A stretch of DNA of 64,000 nt. It comes from Uranotaenia lowii. Its lineage: Eukaryota > Arthropoda > Insecta > Diptera > Culicidae. The stretch is taken from positions 221,493,303-221,557,302 of the forward strand of contig NC_073693.1 in assembly GCF_029784155.1 (NCBI RefSeq), written 5' to 3'. The notes under the pieces are model-generated. The model made no database searches and was not told the DNA's origin. It saw only the letters and a program-made list of their open reading frames with translations. Position 1 is the stretch's first letter; the number at the start of each line of letters is the position of its first letter. The position numbers and the translations under genes are program-made. Shown here piece by piece: positions 9,961 to 23,100 of the stretch.

Positions 9961-10954
9961 AAATACTTAACTTCTAGGACTACCTATGAAGGAAACTGTC
10001 TCTGGATTACAGGATGGCTTCAAAACTCCCTGCAGACTACAGGAGAAAACCGTTTCGAATCTGTAGATGAATTTGAAAGATGTTTTCCTGGGCTCGAAAT
10101 AATCGTGCAAAACCAACTTGGGCTGTTAGTGATTATTTCTAACTCAGTTGATCTGCACTATCATTTTGGCAGTGGCAATTGATTTTGTGTTCAAGTACAG
10201 ATCTATGAAACTGTACTTTCCAATTATGTACTGTACATAGTCTATGTCTAAACATTTGTCTGCTGGAATCGAAACAAACTCGCGCTGGAAACTCCCAACT
10301 GCATCGAAGAAAAAACAACGACGTTCCCCAACAATATTTATAGGCACATTTGAATTTTTCCTTCGATTTGGGCGTCGCCGCCGTCGTCGTCGTCGTTAGT
10401 TGGAGACGTCGTATCGATGTCGCTGAATGGTTTTCATTGACAGTACAGTGAGTGATGCAAAGGCGCGAAAAGCGCTTTGAGAACTGGGAACTTGTTAATA
10501 TAGTGAGCATGTTCGGTAGTTCGTTGATGTTGTTTCAGACAGTTAGTACTTGTAGTCTATGATCCAGAAAAAAGGGGAACCGAATGGGACCATCGTTTGG
10601 AACAGCGAATTTAGTCTGTTGTCGCAGTTTGGGCGGTTCGGTTGTTTTTTTGTTCCCGATCTCGAGTTTTCTGGTCATGGAGCGCCAAATTTGAATCCAC
10701 TAGAATAGACAGTTGGTTGATTGTCGGAAAACTAAAACTAATATCCGCGACCCAGACGGTCTGTTGTCACTCGGTCAGACCAGACTCTTAATTGAATTAG
10801 GCTCAAGTTACAAGCGTTGTTTTTGTTTGAACGGAAGGTTCAAAAGGTGACCGGGTTGATAAGTGTTTATTATTGAACGCTTAAGTGGATTCAGATAAGC
10901 TCGGGGGAGTTCTAGTTCTGAAAGAACAATCAATAAGTTCCACAGATTGATGAG
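9961..10954. promoter_or_regulatory. Upstream region of the lipocalin-like gene
   Basis: This 1-kb stretch lacks a convincing gene. From about 10250 it becomes less AT-rich than its surroundings and holds a CGTCGT-type triplet run (10375-10397). Initiator-like TCAG-A/G motifs lie near 10540 and 10775, and no clear TATA box was seen. The 5' UTR and promoter of the gene starting at 10955 should be here, but the start site cannot be fixed from sequence alone. Confidence 0.4.
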
Positions 10955-11104
10955 ATGAGATACCTGGCGGTACTTCTGATGACCCGGATGGTCTTCGGGA
11001 ATCTACTGGCCCTACACGATACCACATCCAGTGAAAATCGGGCTTCGTCAGCGCAGCAATTCTGTACCGATCTGAACCCTCAGAATGGGCTGGATGTAGA
11101 GCAA
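10955..11104 (+). CDS. Lipocalin-like gene, exon 1 (signal peptide)
   Basis: The ATG at 10955 opens MRYLAVLLMTRMVFGNLLA, a good signal peptide, followed by a short linker and FCTDLNPQNGLDVEQ. The donor GTACGC begins at 11105. This ATG is the first in frame with the signal peptide; the frame would otherwise run into the intron and stop at 11182. Confidence 0.82.
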
Positions 11105-14100
11105 GTACGCACCCTATTTTTGAACTTACTCGAAATTTGCACGCTCCCGTTTGCTGCTGAAACCCATCCATATCGTGCGTGAAGTGAAGTTTGCGCGCGG
11201 AAGCGTTTAATAATCGTATCAATGGGTTAGTTTAGAATTACAAAAACGAAAAAAAAAACCGTCTAGGAATGATGATGAAGTCATGGTCGATGCATAATGG
11301 CCGGTGGACCATCGTTAAGTGATGCGTTAAATCATTCGCAAGTGTTTATTGGAAATGTGTTCATCTATCTCTGGGTGGGGTGAATTTATCATAACGAGAG
11401 GTGAAGTTATTCTGAGTGACGTTTTTAATTAAAGATTGCATATTGATTGTTTTTAAGGGATGGTTAGGGGAAAACTGTACAAAGCACATCAGTTCACTCG
11501 TTTTTTAGTAGAACAACCATACTTCTTCTCAAAAGTTAACAGTGTTCAAAATATGAGCGTAAAACAGGTGGGCTTCCGCGCATTCTCCCCCAATTTTGAT
11601 AAGAAAAACTTATAGTCATCCAAAAATGCATACGAGTGGTCAAGGCCGTGCGAACGGGGGGAGGGGGGTTTAAGGGTTTAAACCCCCCCCCCCATGAAGA
11701 TTTTTCAAAGTAAAATTTTCGTCTGAATCAAAGCAATCGAAAGATTCCTTTTAATTCAACCACGGTAAATGAAAAGTTCATATTCCAGTATTTCGATAGC
11801 AACTTACTACCTTCTTCAGTGAACGTTTTCGATTGATACTCATGATTTGATACTTCACTGAAGAAGGTAGTAAGTTGCTATCGAAATACTGGTATATGAA
11901 CTTTTCATTTACCGTGGTTGAATTAAAAGGAATCTTTCGATTGCTTTGATTCAGTTGAATCATTCAACCAAGTAGGCTCATACCACAACAGAGTAAAATT
12001 TTCGAAAACTTAAAGAGAAATTACTTGATTTTAAAAGGTTTTGAATAAGTGTTAACAAGAAAGTAATAAATTTTTCTTTTATTTATTATTTATTAGTTTT
12101 AAATCACCCGAGGCTTAAGACATTTTATGTTAAGACATTACATACAGATATGCCGTTCCAGAATGGAAAACTGTTTTTAATTGTAAATTTCTAATATCAA
12201 TTCAATCAATCTTTAGCATTAAAACTCTACACTTGACATACAAAAACGCTAGCTCGTGTTAAGAATGGGTTTTTATACAGAAGTGTTACCAAACAAATTC
12301 AGATCTTGAAACATTTTAACTTTAAAATCAATTCATCGAATACAAATAATCAACAAGTTGGAAACCATGTATCATGGCTGACGATGGTCTTCAGAATTTG
12401 CTAATTGAAATCTAAAACTTAGTATTCTCAACTTCTTTACTAAAAATTACAAAAAATTTGTGCTGATGTGAAATATTCTTCAAGAAACCCATTTCAGTCT
12501 CAATTTTATTTTTTGTTTTTTGTTCTTCTAAGTGCTCAACATCACATTCAAAAACGTTTTGATAAATGGCACAAGGCCCAAAATTAACATCCTTCGAGGT
12601 GCAAAGGATTTATAAGCTATTTTTGACTAATTTAGAAGCCCTGTATCTAAAGATACAGTTTTACTATAAATATTGTTTTTTGAATAACTATTTCAAATAT
12701 TTTAAAATCTTTTAAAGAAATTTCTACATTATTTTGACAGAACTTCAAATCAAAAACACAAGATTTGAAAATAAAGGTATAAATCAATGTTCAGCTTTCC
12801 AGTAATTTTAAAATCTGCGAAAAAGTTATAGAGGTTTTAAATTTGTGTACTTTTCCCCACTTTAAATGAAATTTTAAACCAAATTGAATTTTAAATATTT
12901 TTAAAACCACAATCTAATTATTTTGCAGATTTGAACAAATTTTGTTTAATGTATTGAATTGTTTTTAAATCTTTATTCAGTAATGTGAGAAATACTTGTA
13001 ATGAATCTTTCCAAATTTTTATAAACTGTTGAGTTCAACTTTTTAGATCATGCATCATTGTCTTTGAAATATTATTCCTTAATTATAAAATAATAAACAA
13101 ATTCAGAATTAAATTTCTGTAATCGTAGATTTGTTGCTTCATCAAGGTGATAGACAAAACTTGACAACCAATCAATCATTAGCATAGAAAAATGCAGTTT
13201 CATTAGGTCATCAATTAAATTCTTTTTTTTTTAATTTTCTTCAAATGATTAGACGAGTTGAATGAAAAAAAAAATCTTCTAAAGTTTTAAAAAACTAATA
13301 TGTTACTTCTTCATATTTTGTTTTTATAAAAAAAACGGAATTTTAAAGTAAAACTATTTAAATTTTACGAAATATTTTTCTAAAGTTTGTCTTCGTTTTT
13401 CAAATCTCAATTTTTATGTTCTGAAAACATAATCTTCTGCCTTCTGGCATCTGAAACAAAATTTATTAATAAGAATGTTGAGTCTCAACACTATTGGCCA
13501 CTCTAAATCGATATGAATTTAAATGGCAATGGCGATATAAATTTAAATTTCTAATGCTATTTACGCGGGAAAAAATGTAGATAATGTTTTATTATTGTGA
13601 AATAAAAATCTATATTTAGTGTTAACCGTCAAAGAAAGAAGTTGGATTTTTCCTTTCCGAAATGGTCTGACGCAACAACGAAAAACATAGTTTTCACCTT
13701 CTGTCTTTTTCAGGACCCAATATTCCAATTGATAGTGACAAAATATTCAGATCTTGAAATTTTAAACTTTAAAACCTTCGATTGAAAGTTTATTAAAGTT
13801 CCTCTAATTGCCATTATATTCAATAATGTTTTTTTAATCGATCATGATTTTTAATTTATCTTATACAAAGAAGCAACTTTAAATTCAAATTTTAATGCCC
13901 AATTTTAACTAAATTTGTATTACCTTTGTGCTTCGAATATTTACAGCAAAACTTAAACTTTTTATTTTATTTCTTATTGATTATTTCCCGATCTGTAATT
14001 TGTCAGTATATCTGAACATGTTGTATTATAAATATATGTATAAAGTTATTATTTTGAACTTCAGAACTTTTTTGCCTTTTATTTTAATTACTAGACGAAT

Positions 14101-17100
14101 TTTGATATAGAAAAGGGTTTTATCTTTGACTTTGATCATTGGCAGTCTTGAAAAAAAAAATTAAATAGTTTCTTCTTTTTATCGAATAAAATTCAGTTAA
14201 CAGCTATTGAAGTTCAAAATGTTTTTTCTTATCGAGAATTCGCATTTTATCGTGATATTTTTTTTCCAAATTTAAGATACAGTGGATTTTTTAATCAATC
14301 CTTCCATTGAAAATGAAGAAAAGAAATGTAAAAAAAATAATAATAGATTAAAATCATTACAATTTTTCAAACAATTTTTTATCATGGTTAATTTTATATA
14401 TATATATTATATATTATGGTGTTATATTTTATGTATTCTTTATCTGTGCAGAAATTCTTATGGCCGAAGCTTTATTCGAAATTTAGATGTGCATTCTTTT
14501 TCTGATGTTTCAGAAATATTGATTTCAAATGTGGTATATAGAAATATAGACTGCTTAGAATTTATTTTCAAACAAATTTCTAGTTCAGAATAAGAATTTA
14601 TTATTTTTTGTGAGATAATTATAAGTAAAAAAAATTGTTTAGAAATCAATTTACTTATTTCTTGTGTCTTTTTGGTATTGTTATTATTTTCGGCTAAATT
14701 TTAATTTCGAAAACCCCATGAACGAGTCCTTCGCACGGGCCTGCGAGTGGAAATACGAGAAGTTGCAGTTTTATCAAATTGCGTAGGTGGGTTTACCAAA
14801 ATATAAGGCTGGCAGGTTTTTTCCAGCATGTTTCCGGACCGGAAAAATCCCGTTTTTTTTTTTATTTTGAAACCTGGCCAAACCCGGGCATTTGATACAA
14901 AAACTTTCGATATCAAATCAGGGCCATATTCGGGAAAATTTGGTCGAAATCGAGGAGTTTCTTAACAAAAATCAACAAAAAAAAACATAAAAATTAGTTT
15001 TATTTCATCAATATTTATTAGCAGATTTTAAATCGTTTTTAAGGCTTCCATAAAACCTTTCATGATTATTTTTATAAAACTTGACGCTTAAATTTACAAA
15101 TTTGTTTTTTTTGTTGGATTTGGCAAATTAGGTGGATAAAGCTAGTAAAAATCCAGGCAAAATCTGGGTTTTTTTTTTTCAATAAATTCCGAGCAACCGG
15201 GCCGGACTGGACTTTTCCCCAATTTTGTATTAAATATCCGTGCAAACCCTACGAATACCGGACAATGTGGCAAGCTTCCCAAAAAAACCTTATATGTAAA
15301 CCATGGAAAATTACAAGTTTTACGAAGATTTGATTAATCATTTTGTTTCTAATAATTAAAGTCGTTTTAGTAAACTTTTCATCTAAGAAATGATACCCGA
15401 GCAGACTTTTATGGCAAAATTATACCTTATTTTGCTATCATGCCTTGAAAGTAAAATGAGGTATCATTTTGCCCGAATAAAGGTGGTACAATGCCAAAAT
15501 TTGGGTCTCACTTTTCATATATCGATACCACAATAATGCCAACTGTAGGTTTCACTGAAACCTTAATGATACCTCGTTTAACCACCTTCTCAAAACGCGT
15601 TTTGAGAGCACAATGATGCCACTTTTTGGCTTCGATTTCATCAAAAATTTGGCATCGGTGTGCCTTCAAAATTCCTTTGAAAAGGCTGGCTTAACGAGGT
15701 GTCAATGAGCTTTCAATACAACTAAAATTTTGCATAACTGTGAAATCCGTGTATGATAAATGAAAGCGATATAATAGTGCATTGTTTCACCTTTATTCGT
15801 ACAAAATGATACCAAATTTTGCTAACAAAGCATAATAGCAGAATTTTGTAAAATTTTGCTCGAGCACTAAAATCGCCTTCATTTATGCAAGGCTCCGTTA
15901 TACATGGGAAATAAATATTCAAGCATTTTTCAAAATCGCCTTTATTTATGCAATGCATCAAGCACCTTATATTAGAAAATTATTTAAAATAAATTTAAAG
16001 CGATTCATTGTTCCTATTCCTAGTTTGATTTAAACATGTATAACATGGATTAATGTGGGAATATTTTGTTACTCAAATTAAGCAGTGTTAGGAGTGTAAA
16101 TACAGATCATTGTAATTTGACTATGCATCGGGTAAACACTAATCGATATGCTCGATAAACATTCTTAAAAGAATTAAAAATTCAAATGACCTTATGTACT
16201 AACTGTAAAACTACAACTCAAAGATGAAAATTTGTATAAATGTATCACTTGAAATGTAAAAACCATACTCCTAGGTAAAAGTTATAAACGAAATAAATTT
16301 AAGCTTTAAAAAAAAAAAGCTATGCATCGGGTTTCATACCTATTCTGTGGATGTATCGTTGGTTCTGTTTTGTTCAATACTTAGAATATACAAAAGTTAG
16401 TTGTTGAGTTGGAAAATTAATCGACTTGCTTTTTGCTTCACCCAAAACTTTACAAAATAAGTTGATATCTTTTCGAAGAACCTCTTAAATAGAATTTCTT
16501 CAACCAAATAACATTCTTCAAATATAAACTATGCTTTCAACAAAAACTCAAATCAGAATCCAAGTCCTAAATTTGAATTTAAGTCTCAAATAAAGTTGGG
16601 CTTCTTAATTATGGATCAGAGTTATAATTCTAAATGTAAATCCTTAGCCTACAATCAGAAACTGATGTTAAATTTCAAAATATGTGGATTTTGACTTCCT
16701 TCGGTTCATAGCTAATTTCACGACATGTACATGTACATATTTCAAATTACCTCACAAAAATTAGTACACGCAAAATAATTTGCACGTAGGATCTACGTGA
16801 AAACAACATATTTTTTATCCAATTTATTTTCACGTAGATTCTACGAATAAATTATGTGAACGCTCTCCTTATTGAATTGGTACATCTTGACTCCAGGTAC
16901 AATTTACGTGAATTCTTAGTGAATTCAACCTGGTATGTTGATTAAAGCTACGATTTATTCATTTCTTTATCCTTTGTTTTGTTCTATAAATAATAATGAA
17001 AATAAAATAAAATTTTAAAGTAAATAACATTTATTTTCACAATCACTAGCACTTATTAGCACAACAAAAGTTTCGCAAGAAAAGAAGTAACGATTCCGGA

Positions 17101-20100
17101 AGCTTTTACGATTCAGCTTGGTTCAAAAATCCTGCAGAAATAGCAAAAAAAAATGTAAAAAAATAGATAATTCCAATAAAACAATAATTTACCTGGTTTA
17201 TTGTTGTGTGAAGGATGTTCTGTCGAATATCTTATCTAGACATTTCGCACAGTTCCAAGGATACCTGCATCCAGAGCCATTCCTATAATAAATTTAAAAA
17301 AAAAACAAAAAATAACTAGCTACTCACATTACAAGCATATTGTGTCGCCAGTCCAGCGCTGTAAAATCAGTTGAGCGACAATGGATTTTTCTCGGAGTAG
17401 GTAAGTTAAACCTAACGTCGGAAGTAGTGCGCTGGAATCGTACGGTGACCCGCCATCCAGCGCACTACTTCCGACGTTAGGTTTAACTTACCTACTCCGA
17501 GAAAAATCCATTGTCGCTCAACTGATTTTACAGTTTTTCCCTGTAACGACAATATTATCACTTACCAGATCGACGAGGCTCAATCGGGTAAATCGTTAAC
17601 CACAAAAAAAATCTCCAAATCAGTGCTGTGCATCTTCTAGGAAAGACAACGAGGGCGAGGGATAATCTTCCTTCTATTTTCAGCTAATGACACAAATCGG
17701 GAGCCCTGTAGTCATTTGTGTTCGTTTACGCCATGCAGCTTTCCACTGAATCACTCATCCGGATCTCTGAATAAACTAATTTCGTTAGTCAACAGGCACA
17801 ACGGCCCAAAAATATTTCACAGCAAACAAAGTTAGCTTTACGAATCCAAATCCCTTTTCTTACAAGAATTTGCAATAACACGCTTGAGAAAATTCCTTGA
17901 AATGGATTTCAAAAGCCATCCACTTATACTTTACGTGAAATTCATGAGGAAGTTGATAAGTCACAACAGGATTCACGTAGAATCGATGGGATGCGACAAA
18001 AGCTGAGTTTACGTGAATAATCCCGTAAAATAAATTTCCAAATTAATTTGGGTGTACGCAATAATTCCTACAACGTGTCTATGGTGTCACGTTATGATCG
18101 CGAAATTAAATAAATTGAATTATTGTCTAGAAAATCAAACATTGAAAGTCATTCAAAATCAGACAGATTGCAGTAATTAAAGTCTAAAGAAACGTGACCT
18201 TATATGTACTAAGCTCAATCAAAGAATTGTCGGATTTGTCTTAATCCATTTTAAAATACAGATTTTTTTTAGATATTTAAGACGTCCTACGAGGGAATAG
18301 AGGATTCCAGATTACAATAATAATCTTGTATATGTAAACAAAAAACTAGCATCTACGAATCAACAGAAACCAACATTTGACCTGCTGAGATACTTTACAG
18401 CGTTGATAAATTTTTGAGAACCGTTTGTGTTAGGACCATCGTTGGCCATTGACACGCCTGAACTATCGAAACTTTCCATTTGATTTACTGCAACGAAACT
18501 ATGAAATGCAAACTATTAGAGCATGCCTTGCAGCATTAGATAGACGTTTTTTTCAATGTATTTCTAATTCGCCTTTTGTTATGCAAACTAAATGATTCTA
18601 TTCGAAGCCATGGCAGGTATGGAATAATCTTATTTCATATTTGAGGATGTTTTGCATTATTTTGCTCAAAGCTTCTAACTCAATAATCTGTGTTCAAATT
18701 CACAGTTAACGTTGATATTAGTTTTGCATAAAACTTAACTTATTTTTATCGAATCTTGCATAGCAACTTAGATACTTGTCCGACACTGTGTGCGACTGAC
18801 TGGGGCTGCATCACCAACGGTACGGGCAATCCAGGTGGGCATCGGCTGATCGTCCAGAAACCCTAGATCACTTGGAGAGAAAAGCTTTCTTCATCGGGAA
18901 ACATCTCAGCGTCGAATTCGATTGTATTTGGGTCGGTAACCTGATCAAATCACGAGCCGAGGCTTGCTACTAGACAGTAGTAGTTTCATGGCGGTCTCAA
19001 TCCACCCATACTGAAGTTTAGCAAGTTTTTTGAAGCTGAAAAAACCAAAAATTATTGCACAAAAGTCTCAGTTTGTATAAAAATACTCTCCCTTTTCATT
19101 AAAAAAAAAATTAATTACCTTTCATTTTGCATGGTTCGGTTCGGATATGATAGCTTATTTTCGCCCGGTTACAATTGAGCCAAAGTTTCCGTCTATAGAA
19201 TTTCAAGTTTGAATCCAAAGGGTCATTAAAACCCAGTACTTCTGCGTTTTTTGTCGGAATTAACATTCTCTGCTGTGAAAAGGTTCTCTTAGAGAGTGGC
19301 ATTATTCAAAATAATTATATAATAGTTACCTCTAATATTTCCTGATCTTGGTCCAAAGTATATTTTAAGTTGCACAGCACTTTGTTATTTATATACATTT
19401 TAATAGAAATCGTTACGATCCGGGAGCAAACGGTACAAACTCAAACACTTTCGATGCACTGATGATTGTTTAATTTGTTTTCTGTTTTGTTTTCGATTCG
19501 TGGTAGGATCAGTGACAGCGAGCATATGCCTAGCGGTACTTTAAATGGTTGGTTAAAAAAATTATTTTTCATTTAAGTCCGTTTTAATATTTATTATTTA
19601 GTTTTATCCGTAAGTTATGACAATGATCAAAGTTTGGATAATAAATCGGTCTTTTAATTAATGCCTTATTAAGACACGAACGCCACAAACGTGGTAAAGT
19701 GTCTATAATCAGAGAAAAAAAATTAATGCGTTATTGCGGTTATTGCGTGTTTATTACTGAAGTTTCAAATTTCGGTTTAGGTAGTTTTCTAAGTTTCGTG
19801 AAATAATACACAAAAATAGGATCTGTTTTGGTTATCGAGCGAATAGCGGAGTAAACGACAAACGTATGATTCACAGAAGCACGGGGTGGATTCTCAACTC
19901 TTTGATGTAGGTTTAGTTTAAAATTGCCATTCAATGAATCTCAGGTCGCCTAAGATAGCGTCCTGTCTTTTCGGTATTTAAAAAAACTAAGGCCTCTCAG
20001 GGTAGCTGTAGCCTTGATATAAATCGCCATGGACCACAAAGATGATATATATTTTGATTTATTCAGTTTCAAATTAACTTTTTCAAGAACTGGTGATAAA

Positions 20101-23100
20101 AAATGATGCGAATTGAACCCAGTTTTTCACAGTTTAAAACAGTTTTTTCACCCGAGGATAGGATTTTATTTGAGTCCTAGATTTATTCTAATCAGGAATA
20201 GATGTGACAGTAGGCTCAAGTTATATTTAATTTTATACTATTTTTTTCAAAAATGTGAATTTGTTTTTAAAGTATTGCTCTGGTGATTGTTATTCTAATG
20301 ATATTAATTTTTTTTGTGAATATTTGTCAATGTCCCATAATCATTTGTTTTCTGATAAAATCATTGCAAAATGTCTTATTTACAATTTATTCAAAAAGTT
20401 AACTAATATGATTTTTTTTAAATAAAATAAAAGTAAGATAATAAAAAAAAGTTGAAAAGTTTAAAATTGCGTAAATTTATTTTTACAACAAACGATAAAC
20501 ATGATGCTATTTCGTTTAAATGCAAACAATTCATTTGATTTATTTGAGTCGCCGAAACGTCAAAAGAAAAAAATAAACTGACAAATTGAAATTTCTTTTG
20601 GATGTGGAAAATTTAATTCCATAATTTATTGGTGCTCATGTATCTTCAGTTTTCAAAATATTGATACCTTAATGATGCTTATTTTTGCAATCTCTGAAAA
20701 ATTATAACCCAAAAATGCGCGCATTTTATTCATAGAAAAATGAGTACCAAATCAAGCTATCATTCTGATCTCACTTTTTTTCTTTATTGTTTTAAATCAA
20801 AGCTCAATGATATATTGTTTTGTTATTTTTAAAAATAAAACCAAATAGTGCTTTCATATATTGGTTTGACATCGTTTTTCGACATATTGATGCTTAAATT
20901 ATACCTTATTTTGCCAACGGAAAATGCCAAATTATGCTATCTTTTTTATCTCACTTCCCGCACTATAAAAATAAATGAAACCTTAATGATGCCTCGTTTT
21001 GTTATCTTGGAAAAACCAAAAAAAGCTTTCATTTTGGTCTCAATGCCATATAAAGGTATTGGTTAGGTATCATCTTTCCACATATTGATGCTTTAATGAA
21101 ACCTAGTTTTGCTATCGGAAAAAATACAATACTAAATTATGCTATCATTTTGGCATTGATAGCTCATTTTGGTAACTGTTTGCTATCGATTCAGGCATCA
21201 AAGTCTGCTCGGGTAGAAAGCTTTTTTATTCAGAACCATAAGTAAGCATATTTTTGAGAAATAATGACATGGGCTATCTAAACCCACGGGTGAGTCTTAT
21301 ACAGTTCTCCCCTACTAAAAACGATCGAGATAGTCAATGTGTTGAAGCTTAAACAAGTAGTGAAAAGATTTATTGGTTTATGTGAATAGTTCCCCATAAA
21401 CACCAAAAAAGTGTACGGTAAAAAATAACTTGGAAAAACGAAATTATGCAGTGTTCAACAGTTCCGTTATTTGGCTTTTTCCAGGTGTTGATTTTCCAAA
21501 TTTTCAAAAATGTCAATAAAAAGGAACATAAATAAAAATCGATCATTTTATGAGAGCGAGTGGAGGGGGGGGGGGGTTCAGACTTAAATATTTGTTGCAC
21601 ATCAAGCCCTTACGAAGGACACGTTCTTGGGAGGGGGTTTCGAGTTTTAAATTTAGCTAAAAATAATAACAATAATGATACTAAAAAAGCACAATAAACA
21701 TGGAAATTGATTTCTAAAACCATATTCAAACTCATAATCATCACACTAACTCGAAAAAATAATAAACTTTACTGATACGAATCCAAATAAATCAGAATAA
21801 AAATTTCAAATCAATTTGATTTTCGGTAAGTCACTGATAAATGATTCAAAATGGGGATTCTTTTTCTGATCTTAAAAAATTTCAAGAACGTATTTTCGAA
21901 ATAAAAATGGAAAAACAAAAGACAAAAGACAACTGGAAAATAATTTGGAAAGACAAGTGATGAATCTCGTTCATATTGGTCACTCTAAAATAGACTCAAT
22001 AGATTTGTTTTCACCAACCCCTTGAACGTTTGCCATAATTTTAATCCTAAATGTTGCCAGTTCGTCATTGTATCACTTTTGAAACCATCTTAAATGTTTT
22101 GGAGGGAAAAATTGTAATTATGACTAATATGAAAATAAAATGCCCTTCTTAAGTTTATCGCGATCAAGATAAGACGTATTTTTCTAAACCAATCCGAAGG
22201 TCTGCCCAAACAACAAGTATATCTGACATTACTGAAGAAAGTTTTTAAAAACAAAGGTTTTATTTTATTTAGCAAACTAGCTGGCCCGGTGTGCTTTATT
22301 ATCCCTGCATAGAAAAAAGAATGTTCGTTAAAACAATAAAATCAAAATAAACTTTCTTTTAAATTAAATTTCAACATTGTTCAGAAGCTATTTTTCATAG
22401 CATCTGAGCATTATCTTAAGATCTAGATAGAAGGGATCTTCAGAACAATAAATGATCCTTTTAAATACAAAAAAAAGTTGCTCTTATGATGCGGGTGGAG
22501 TATTTAAATACAGGCAAATTTGTAAAAAATCAAAAAGTGTAACAAATACTAAGACATTGGTTTTGATAATGATATGAATGTTACATTTATTGTATAAGAG
22601 AGTCTCCATTCGTGAAAATGGAAACCGTCTATCAATACAATCTAATATATAAAGATGAGTTGGACTATATATGTTTGTTTGTTTGTATGCACCTTATACA
22701 AATCCACACCGCTGAACCGATCAGCCTGAAATTTGGTACAAAGATGAAGTTGAACCAGGGTAAGGTTTTAGTAATAGTTCTGAGCCCCTCCCACCTAAGA
22801 AAAGGGACCCTCCCATACAACGTTCTATTTTATTCCTACGAACCAAAAGTCATGGCACCCATTTTGGCAGCAGATTTTAGTTTCCTTTGGCGGGGTTTTT
22901 TTCACCATCATTATGGGCCGAGCATTAGCAACGACCATTCAAAGTTCACGTATACTGGAAAGCAAATCAAAGCTTGCTGATCATTGAAAATATGAAAGAG
23001 AGAATTTTGGCGGGTATTTTTATTCCTTCTTCTGTTCTAAGCACGTGGTACTGGTAGGAGATATTTGAATGCAACAATAAGCCTACATTTTGGATTGAAA

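Noticed and set aside
10139..10510. 123-codon minus-strand frame (10139-10510)
   Set aside because: No recognisable domain, includes a CGTCGT triplet run, and lies in the probable promoter region of the plus-strand gene.
15395..21214. A single 5.8-kb transposon
   Set aside because: A separate CGAGC end near 15865 allows two smaller elements; one large element is possible but not demonstrated.
22612..22980. 122-codon open frame starting MKMETVYQYN
   Set aside because: It begins before and overlaps the 5' part of a Helitron-like element; no domain, and composition follows the repeat.
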